Shown here: one piece after another, positions 48,484 through 59,300 of the stretch
Layout: each line of letters begins with the position of its first letter
How positions within the stretch are numbered: position 1 is the first letter of the stretch
Origin: Owenia fusiformis
Taxonomy: Eukaryota > Annelida > Polychaeta > Sabellida > Oweniidae
DNA length: 64,000 nucleotides
Assembly (NCBI GenBank): GCA_903813345.2
Contig: CAIIXF020000003.1
Coordinates: forward strand, 1,948,109-2,012,108
Direction of reading: 5' to 3'
Notes under the pieces: model-generated
Database searches by the model: none
What the model was told of the DNA's origin: nothing
The model's input: the letters and a program-made list of their open reading frames with translations, nothing else
Made by a program: the position numbers and the translations under genes

Positions 48484-49541
48484 CGAGGGTTGTCCCAGAA
48501 GTAATGCACTATATGCTCTAACTTTCTTTAATATTCTTCAATTCAGCTGAAATTTTGTGTATATAACCATTGAAGTTTTATCTATTATATCCTTAAGTTT
48601 CAGCATCCAACATTAATATTAAGTCTTAATATGGTTGCTATAACAACATGGGGGTAGGGGTGGGCGGGGCAGGTACCAATTTTTCTAATTATGAAAATAT
48701 CTAAAGTGTTATTTTATTAATATTTCTTTCCTTTTAATGGTCAAAATGTTTGGGAAATTGTTAAATTTATTCAGCATGATGTTAATCAAGTACGAATAAT
48801 GACATTTAGCACTGTGATGTCATAATACCACATTTCAATAGTCACAAATTCAAATACAGTCACAGTCAAGAAATTGCAAAATTGCTGCAATTCTCACCTG
48901 ATAACAGAAGGCCTTGCGTTTGGTGGCCTAATTTCATACTTCACTTGGACTCACAGCCACGCAAAACAATGCTTCCATGAAGAAAGTATATAAGGAGTAT
49001 ATTCCAGATAGAACTACAATTATGGGGTGGCAGAAGAGATTTAAAAGAGACGATTTGACCCTGTATGACAACTCCAAACATGGGAGGCAAAAACTCCACA
49101 AGTCACGGTGGAAGAAATTGCCTAGAGTGTTTGACCTGACAGGCATCAAAAGTACATAACATGCAAACGGCAATATTTTGAGAAAATGTGAAATGGGACA
49201 CTGTGCATCCATTAAATCTAGGATGTGCTCATAGTAATTTAGTATCTTTAAATGTATTTTTGAGCATACTTCTCATAGCTACACCAAATGGTATTTGTTG
49301 ATTAATTATATCAGATTTTCAATTTTTTATTCCTTTTGACGTGATTGTATAACCTGCCCCACCCTACCCAAACTCACCAACTTGATTTTATTATAACATC
49401 AATATAGTTTTATCAGTCAACATGAAAATTTCTAGTATAAAAGAAATGTCTCTAAGGAACATTTACTGAAAATTTCATGGAAAAATATCAATTATTGATA
49501 AAGTTAGAGCATATAGTGCATTGCTTCTGGGACAACCCTCG
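48484..49541 (+). mobile_element. Decayed mariner-like element between the receptor genes
   Basis: Inverted ends start cgagggttgtcccagaag (left) and cgagggttgtcccagaagca (right), strong over about 45 bp, with TA on both outer sides. Length is about 1.06 kb against about 1.3 kb for intact mariners. The element contains a transposase relic. It begins about 280 bp after the copy A stop codon. Its right end touches the first bases of the duplicated 5' flank of copy B. Confidence 0.85.
48840..49159 (+). pseudogene. Mariner transposase N-terminal relic
   Basis: Codons 48977-49159 contain a helix-turn-helix-like stretch reading R-T-T-I-M-G-W-Q-K-R-F-K-R-D-D. It is followed by a degenerate G-R-Q, the equivalent of the conserved G-R-P linker of mariner transposases. 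Neither the DD34D catalytic domain nor a continuous frame follows, so the gene is dead. Confidence 0.7.
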
Positions 49542-49547
49542 TACTGT

Positions 49548-50336
49548 GTCATAGTGTGTATATGATTTTAACGTATCAATTCAAAGTACAATGTTACATT
49601 TATGATTTGTAATAAACTAGTAAACTTGAACTAACTAAACTAAGAACAGTAAAATTAACGTTACAAGACATGTTACGCTGTGTCCAAATAGCCTGAAAGT
49701 CGCGTGCGCGAGACTGTTGACGAGGCGAGGGCGGACTTGCGAGGGATACATGATCGCGAGGGACACTTGACATTAGAGACAGGTAGAAGTGGAACCGGGA
49801 AGTGAAATGCCCTACGTGGCATCTACGTCTTTGACTGCTTGTAATTAATGCCCCTAAATTTATTGAATACATGTGGAAAGTAGAAACGAGAACTTCTACA
49901 GTGAAGTTCACTCAATAGGTTAACGGGATTTCGTCAAAGCCATTCGGTATATTCCGGAATCTTACGAGAAAAGCCAAAAACTATAACTTGTTATATACTC
50001 ATTACTGGTATATTTCTTTTTTTAAATATATGTTTTTAACATGTTCCCGCCATCCCACGTGTAAAACAATATAAGCATTATTAGAAATCAGTTCTTAAAC
50101 CAACAAAAATGCATACTTTTTTGGCTTATATACCGCCTTCTAGATAAACAATTGTTTTGGATTTTCACCACCAAAACCATGAGGAGGATCGTTGAAAAAA
50201 AAACCTGTCTACTAAACATGTTCCGGTTAGTAATCTAGCATAATGCAATGCTAGATGTTTATGTGTAAGTTTAAACTGGAGTATACTGACACACATAAAA
50301 TACTTGAGCAAGGTTAACAGTGAAATTGAGGACATC
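49548..50336 (+). promoter_or_regulatory. 5' flank of receptor copy B (duplicated)
   Basis: The segment is homologous to 30233-31140. It starts with ctgtgtcatagtgtgtatat directly after the mariner end and keeps cacacataaaatacttgagc just before the ATG at 50337. The left limit of homology to copy A coincides with the mariner end, so either the mariner marks the duplication junction or it inserted at that point. Confidence 0.55.
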
Positions 50337-53300
50337 ATGTCTGTTAATTTTTGCATAATAATTATTCTTTACACAAGGTTATTAACAACTTTTGGAAACA
50401 CTGATAATGTTACATCAACACTTGATTACACTGCCCGTTCCTTGGTCAACACTGCATCTTTTGGCAACAATACAAATGCGACGATGGACAGTATGGGGCA
50501 ACGACCAACTATACTCATAGGGAATATTATTATTAATAATGAATATTCTATCTATATTGACTCGTGCAGGTTCGCACAACGGGCAATTTTAGATGTCAAC
50601 GATGCCACTGACTTGTTTCCATTATTTAAACTTGAACTGGATCCATGTTTACCAGTAAGTAAATGCATGCAACCTTTCTTATAACAAGAAATTGCTATTT
50701 CAGGATTTAAGCCCTGGACTCAGTGCATCGTTTGCTGAATCATACCATGAAGGTGTTGTACCCAAATCTTTGCCTGAGCGCGCAGCGGGATTTGTTAAGT
50801 TTTTGAAACAACGCACTCTGTAAAATAGTTTTTACAAGATCATCTAAAAGAACGAAATCACTAAAAGAACACATTTCCAATGAAAACAGGATCTTAAGAG
50901 GTTCTGGACAAATCATTTGATTCTGGACTTGTCATATTTTTTTTTCAACGAAATCACATCCAAGGGTTGAATTTTTATTAGCTATTTAGAGAGTGAGTCC
51001 TGCCTAGTATTAATTTCAATAAAAAAGTTAAAATAGAACCCTATTTGAGAGTCAATCTAATACTTACATTACATTGATAAATTAAGGCAAATCCTGAAAT
51101 ATTTTTAAAGTGCATTTTTTTATGAAATATTATCCAGCAAGTATTTAGATGAAACGGTCTTACTTAAATACAAATCATAACATGATGATATTTTTCATGA
51201 AACATTTTTCAATGAAATTCAATTGAAGGGTCAAGATAATCCGAGCTAATTTAGGTGAGAACCCTTACATGATGATGTGTTTTCATAACTTCTTTCATAA
51301 AATTCCATCAACGGGGTGAAGATAAAATTATCGAATTTAAGTGATTTAAGGATCACGAGGATATGTTTTCTTCGATATTTTCTATGAAACCCCATCCAAT
51401 GGTCAAGGTAAAATTTTGATTTTGATTTGGTATTAGGTCACGTGTTCGAAAGATCCATATAAGGCCCATAGAACCATATAGGAACGTCATTTTGAATGTC
51501 ACGTGATAGATCCATATAAGGCTTTTAGTACCATGTATGGAAAGATGAGGGGAAGCCCCTGACACCTGTTTCACGATTTTATCCGAACGTTGTTCGGATC
51601 ATTTCGGTTTTTATGCACTTCATTATTGTACCGAAGTTTGCCGATTCGATTCGTCGTATTTCGGAATCCTGGTGACAATTTTATACTCCATTGGAGTATT
51701 TTTGACCTACTTCTTATGACGGAAATTCCCGAACCCTGTTCGGATTAACCCGGATTTTCTGACCTACTTTATCTACCGAGATTTCACGAGTTAACATTCG
51801 TCTCATTCCGGAATCCTGGTGACAATTTTATACTCCATTGGAGTATTTTTGATCTACTTTTTCTGGATTTTGCCCTACTTATTATATCTTGACAACAAGC
51901 AAATCAAAAAGTTCGACATGAACGGGTCTCGATCAACTAACCTAGACAATGGAAGCCAGGCACGCTAACCATGAGGCCAACGAGCTACCGATATGAAAGA
52001 ACAAAAGTATTATATATTTATACCGAGCGTCAATTCAAAATGATCCTCACTTTTGTCTCCACTTAAATACGACTCGTCAGTTGTATCCAGAATAGTAGAA
52101 CGCCTATGGCGCTAGTGAATAACCAAGTCCCAGGTGAGTGGTTCGTATCCCTCCGTGATATACTATTTTTGTTTTATTAAATACGACAGAAAGGAGCAAG
52201 GTGTAGGTTGAAAACAAGACGTTAGTTTGTTTCAAAACAGTTTGGAAACATTAATCTCTGATAATTTAAGGTTTTCCACTCCTGAAGGGCCTCTAGATCT
52301 ATGAAATCCATTAATCAAGACAGTGTAAAATTTTTAGATATATGTAATACGTTTTCATACTTTAGCCTGTGGAATCAACTAAATATTACATTTTGGATTT
52401 CATTGATATCCTGTCAGTCCTAATTTTTTTTTGAAACATTATTTTTTCAACACTGATACAAATTTCCCTGACATTTCCCTGACATATCTACCGTTTCAAA
52501 ATTCCCGGTCATCTTTGACCCTTTTGACCTAATCTTAAAATTACCTGACATTTCCAGCACTTGGAAAATCAAGTCAATTTCCCTGACATTTCCAGGTGTG
52601 TGCGAACGCTGGAAATATCCCAATGGCTCGCCCTATGAATCGCTAGCACAGATTGGATTGATTAGTGCTTCAAAATGGTGGACGAAGTGTTTGATTAGAT
52701 AATTTACATATTAAGCTTCTGAAAGGGGCAACAAGGCCTGTACATAGAAAATTCTAAATTTTTTACATTTTCTGAATTTTTAGGGCAACATTTGGCTTAA
52801 CATCTTTTTTTATACATTTTTTCTTAAAATGTATGGATAAACAATAAAATGTCAGCATTAAGCAGTGCAAATTCAGTTCAAAGCTTCTATAAAGGGAGTC
52901 CAACTTATAGATTTTGAAAATCCGACTCGTTTAAAGAAGAATATCAGCAGCTTAAATCATACAAAATGGATGGAGGGGGGGGGGGGGGTAGGCGATTTCT
53001 GCAAGAAAACTCAACAAGTTTGGAAGATTTATTTTTTTCAAGATATTTACAACTGAATTGCCAAAGGCACAGTGCATGGCAAAATATGTAAGGTCTTCTA
53101 GTATTTTTTTGAACTGATACGCTTCTAAGATATGAGATCTATTATAAAAGGCGCATCATCATCATCATCATCATCAACGTGCAAAAGTCAATGTTTTTGC
53201 TATAAATCAGGCAACAATGGTCTACACGACCTGTAATAAATAGGTATGAGGGGCGTTATTATCACAACACTGACATTGCTCACTTTTTAAAGTTGTTTCA

Positions 53301-56300
53301 ATGCGTTATATGTAAATGGGCGTGTGGAAGGCCCGTGGGTGGCAATAAAATAACTCGAACTTCAAATTAAAATATATATATATAAAATAGTATATTTCAA
53401 ACTTCAATATTCAAAATACAATGCTCTGTAATGTACAACATGAACTCTTACAACAACTACTGACAAGCCAACACCCAATGCAAACTCAGCTACATGTGAG
53501 TGAGAAAGACCATATAAGGGAACAATAGATATATAAAACTGACACAGTTTGCATAGTTGAATAACTGGTTTCAATAAAACGTGAAAAGTGAACATGGTAT
53601 TAAAAGAGTAAAACTGCAAACAACCTACTTAGGGACCTGTTATATTGAGATGAATAGGGATTGATTAATATGAACAGTAATAATATAAAATGTGAAAATG
53701 ACCATGTTACATATACAAAAAATAACCCCATGTGAAATATCTATTCTTGTATTGCATTTTCGTTCACTGGACATATTTTAATTTGCATTGCTATTAGATA
53801 CATTTTAAGGGTGATATGAAAATTGAACCACGAAAACAGATGTACTTTAAGTTAAAGGGAACTTTCTACCATACCCGCCATGCTATCTGACCCGAACGAG
53901 CCACCTTGTGGTGAGATTGGTAACTACCTGCTCGCATCTGCGTTATTACGCAGAGACATAAACGTATACACAAGGAAACTATAGGAGCTAACCTATTTTA
54001 TCTCTGTATACATTTTAACTGTAATACATCGTTACAAAAAAATACAAAATACCTGTATATTGATTTTTTGACCTTGACCGATTCTTGAATTGAATCGAAT
54101 TTGTCCAAAGGTCTTGAAACGAAAAATACCTAGATATTTATCTTTGACCTTGGGATGACCTTGTACAGGAAACATTAATGTTGACCTCGGTTCATCTAAT
54201 CATAATTCGCCAAGGGCCATAGTATCATCAAACGCCAAATACCTAGACATTGATCGTTTACCTTTGAATGAACTTAACTCTGACCTTCGGAGACCAACTT
54301 ACTAAGATTAAATGGTGTAGAAGGAGATGTCCCGACAGACAGACAAAATGACATACAGACCAAACATGCTTTTATAGTAGGTCTCGACATCTCCTTTTGC
54401 CCTCATACTTGATGGGCCAGTGAGCGTTCTACTAAGGTCAGAGGTCAAAGTCATTCTAGGTTAAAGGCAGAATCAGATATATGGAGGTGACAAAATTACA
54501 AGCAACATGTACAATTGACGTACTTATCTATTCCTTACAATCTCAAATACAATATCTCACAAAATATTTACGATATGTTAGAAATTGATGAAGTTATAAT
54601 AGATAAAAAGTGCAAAATTGTAAATAATAAGTAACCATTCTTATAGAAGAAATATACAAAAGTCATTGTTGTAAACTCTTTAGTTTTCCTGAAATAAAGT
54701 GTGCAGTTTTGGGATTTTTAGATAATAGACATGAAAAGGAATGACATAAGCCAGAAATATTCTAAAATTGAAATTTTTTTTTTGTTAGACTGCTTGCTAG
54801 ATCCGATTCTCTCTTTAAAATGTCAATATCTAGGTTTACGCGTTTTTTACCCTTGGTCTGAGATTCGACCCTGGATGAGGCATGATTAGGTGACCTGAAG
54901 TCAAGGTCATTCCTATGTAAAATATCAATATCTATGTATTTGGTGATTTAAAGTCCTTTGGGCTGCTGTGACCCTTGGCAACCAACGATTAGGTGAACTG
55001 AGTTCAAGGCCAATGTAACTGGGTCAAGTTGGTTTCAAGATCAAAAATTAATATCTAAGTATTTGGCGTTTAAAGGACCTTGAGGGCTACAATGACCCTT
55101 GACGACACATGATTAGGTGACCTAAGGTCAAAATCAATGTGTATTGGCCAACGTTATTTCAAGGTCACATCTAGGTACTAGTATCTGGCGTTTCACGAGG
55201 TTTCAACAAGTTCATCTCAATTCAAAAATCAGTCAAAGTCAAGTTATCAATACAGGTATTTTGCATTTTATGGAGGCTGCTGCTATATGGGGACCCTTCG
55301 TGATCCACTCGAACATGTAGATTTCTAGTATTTGTAAAGATGTATAAAAGTTAAAATGTATACTTTCCATGAGCTCCTATCGTTGGATTTAAATAAGGAG
55401 TATGATTTTAAAATTGGCTAGGTCGTGGTTAAGCAACAATAGTATGTTCGAAATACAGCTGTGTAATGCCTGGATCACATTTGCTGCGAGTATTTTGTTC
55501 AAAATTGAATACATTTCTGAACACAATACTCAATCGGCCGGGCGCCGTAGTGAAAATCGGAGCAAATGTGACCAAGACATAAAACAATTGAATAATACTG
55601 TATCAGTTTCACATTTACAGCGGTCAAAAGCATTCACAAAAAAACGCCAGAGTTGGCAATCATATAAAATGAAACCAATTCCGCTGTGATTCATAGAAAT
55701 AACTAATTTACTGCATTGAGTTCAATGTTATAACCATGTCGATTTACATGAGTGTCCGATTCATTGTACCAAATTTAAACCTTGACTGTTCTCCAGAAAG
55801 CAATAAGCTGACATATATCATATTTTACATTTTAATACAACTGAAAAGATAATAAATACTTTAATATAAAGTTGACGTAGTTATAAATGTTTTCAGCATA
55901 AAATCAAAGCACAACCATATAATTAAAAAAATTACGCTGGGATTCCAACTGGATACAACTGACGAGTTGTATTTAAGGTGGCCTAAAGTGCTGCTTATTT
56001 TTTCGTGAAGCCACTCAGTAAAATTACGATTTCTCTGCACCCTGATGTTCAATCAACATCATTCGAGTATCTATATGTTCCTGACACGTTCGGGCATCCG
56101 GTTATGACAACGTCTACCCAATGTTTGCACGAGAAATTGACGTAATTCATGACTGAAATCGGGAAGACAAAAATATGTGATATTCTTTCAGAATTGTTTA
56201 TAATAACTATTTACAAAAACGTTCCCGAGATACAATCCATTTAGGTAGGGTTTGTTTTAAAGTCGAAAAGCCCCAATAAGACAATACAAACCCAGATTAA

Positions 56301-59300
56301 ACCCAGAAGAATGCAGATTTCATGTAATGATTTACGTTCATGTAAACAAGTAAAGTACATATAATCCCCATATAAAACACTGGCCTACGTGACATGTAAA
56401 CACAGGTTCAAATTGAAATATAGAGAATTTTCAACATAGCATCTGCTTCCGTGTTCTGTATGCCCCTCTACCTGCTTAATAAGGCAATGTTTCTTCAAAT
56501 AAAACCTTAGCCAAGTAGATAAGGGTCTCTGGAACACTTTTGTATATAGTTTTCACGGCTTTGTATAAAAACCTCCTACCTCATACCCACCTACCCACCT
56601 ACGTGGAACATGATACAGTCATTGAAGGGTTCAATTTTAATGATTATTAAATCTCAAAATAGCTCAAAGTATTAACATTTCTACAATTCCGGCTTTGTTT
56701 TATGACTAGACAGATGACAGATCCATAAATAAAGGCATGTGGATGCATTTTAATGTGTAATGACCCGAGGGCGCCTCGGGGGAATAAATAACTAACGACC
56801 GCGACCATAGGTCCAACAAGCCAGATAAAGAAATAGAAAGAAAGTGTGCTAAATTCGATGCTCCGAGTGGGAATCGAACCCAGCTGGGATGTAGTAGCAA
56901 CTTGCTATCAAGGATCGTTACAAATGCTTCTATAATTCATCATAAACTAAGATTTAATAGACTAAGATCTTTAAAATTGAACCCTTCAAAGACTGTATTA
57001 TGTCCCACGTACGTGGGTAGGTGGGTATGAGGTAGGAGGTTTTTTATACAAAGCCAGTTTTCACAAGCAATTTTATTCCCGGACGCCCAAACGTGTCAGG
57101 AATACATATATATTTGAATGATCTTGATTGGACATCAGGTTGCAGTGAAATCGTATTCTTACTGAGTGGATTATTGAATTTCATAGATCTAGAGGCCCTT
57201 CAGGAGTGGAAAACCTTAAATTATCAGAGATTAATGTTTCCAAACTGTTTTGAAACAAACTAACGTCTTGTTTTCAACCTACACCTTGCTCCTTTCTGTC
57301 GTATTTAATAAAACAAAAATAGTATATCACGGAGGGATACGAACCACTCACCTGGGACTTGGTTATTCACTAGCGCCATAGGCGTTCTATTATTCTAGAT
57401 ACAACTGACGAGTCGTATTTAAGTGAGGATCATTTTGAATTGACGCTCGGTATAAATATATAATACTTTTGTTCTTTCATATCGGTAGCTCGTTGGCCTC
57501 ATGGTTAGCGTGCCTGGCTTCCATTGTCTAGGTTAGTTGATCGAGACCCGTTCATGTCGAACTTTTTGATTTGCTTGTTGTCAAGATATAATAAGTAGGG
57601 CAAAATCCAGAAAAAGTAGATCAAAAATACTCCAATGGAGTATAAAATTATCACCAGGATTCCGGAATGAGACGAATGTTAACTCGTGAAATCTCGGTAG
57701 ATAAAGTAGGTCAGAAAATCCGGATTAATCCGAACAAGGTTCGGGAATTTCCGTCATAAGAAGTAGGTCAAAAATACTCCAATGGAGTATAAAATTGTCA
57801 CCAGGATTCCGAAATACGACGAATCGAATCGGCAAACTTCGGTACAATAATGAAGTGCATAAAAACCGAAATGATCCGAACAACGTTCGGAAAAAATCGT
57901 GAAACAGGTGTCAGGGGCTTCCCCTCATCTTTCCATACATGGTTCTAAAAGCCTTATATGGATCTATCACGTGACATTCAAAATGACGTTCCTATATGGT
58001 TCTGTGGGCCTTATATGGATCTTTCGAACACGTGACCTAATACCAAATCAAAATCAAAATTTTACCTTGACCATTGGATGGGATTTCATAAAAAATATCA
58101 AAGAAAACATATCCTCGTTATCCTTAAATCACTTAAATTCGATAATTTTATCTTCACCCCTTGATGGAATTTTATGAAAGAAGTTATGAAAACACATCAT
58201 CATGTAAGGGTTTTCACCTAAATTAGCTCGTTTTATCTTGACCCTTCAATTGAATTTCATTGAAAAATGTTTCATGAAAAATATCATCATGTTATGATTT
58301 GTATTTAAATAAGACCGTTTCATCTAAATACTTGCTGGATAATATTTCATAAAAAATGCACTCTAAAAATATTTCAGGATTTGCCTTAATTTATCAATGT
58401 AATGTAAGTATTAGATTGACTCTCAACTAGGGTTCTATTTCAACTTTTTTATTGAAATTAATACTAGGAAGGACTCACTCTCTAAATAGCTAATAAAAAT
58501 TCAACCCTTGGATGTGATTTCGTTGAAAAAAAAATATGACAAGTCCAGAATCAAATGATTTGTCCAGAACCTCTTAAGATCCTGTTTGAACTTTTATTTG
58601 CAAAAGTTAAGTTAGCAAGTCATCAAATCCAATGTGAAATATTCATTAATCACTATCCATGACAACTGTTTAACAAGTGACCTTGAGTGCGTTATTGATT
58701 ATTTAATGCACTTCTGTCATGTGGAATACTGAGTTAGGATTGGGTGGAATCAGACACACCTTGTCAATCTATGTGTATATTAAAACTATTTGTCTGATTT
58801 CAATAATGTTTTTATTCCTGTAAACCTATTCAAATGCCCATTTAACAAAGTATATATAAGTTTTTTTAAATATGTCAACAACGTTTTTAACAGATACATC
58901 AACGTTGACCCCGATATGTCAAATCAGGGTCAATGAGTCCAATGTTGCGAATGTAAATAAGAACGCATTTCGAGAAAACTTGTAGGATAACTATAAATGA
59001 TAAATATCAGCTTAACACAAATGCCAAAAACGGAAAGGACTGAGAAAAGCATACTCTGAGTGTAAACCTGGAATACGAAAAATATTCCCTTTATACCAGA
59101 AGATTATTAAATAATGCTTAAAACCCCCTCCCCCTTCAATCAAAAATCAAAATCCAGGACCAGAACACCAAGGGACATTTCATTCATTCTGTGAGCATAA
59201 CAATACACGTTGAAGAAGAAATTGAAAAAATAATAGTACTCATAAAAAAGAGCATTCGGTCTTAAATGATGTGGGATAGACGAGTTCCAGTCTCGAGGTC

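Larger units (their letters stand above)
50885..58586. mobile_element. 7.7-kb inverted-repeat element with TGAA duplication
   Basis: Arms of about 1.4 kb (50885-52312 and 57165-58586) are nearly identical inverted copies with outer ends aacaggatcttaagaggttc. TGAA stands directly outside both ends (50881-50884 and 58587-58590), so this is an insertion with a 4-bp target duplication. Each arm holds two tRNA-like segments with pol III A- and B-box motifs. The 4.9-kb centre carries three smaller foldback or MITE units and no transposase frame. It occupies intron 1 of receptor copy B. Family assignment is open. Confidence 0.85.

Noticed and set aside
51353-58177. Matching frames at 51353-51574 (-) and 57899-58177 (+)
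   Set aside because: They lie in the arms of the 7.7-kb element; similarity reflects arm identity, there are no recognisable domains and the frame is not preferred over neighbouring sequence.
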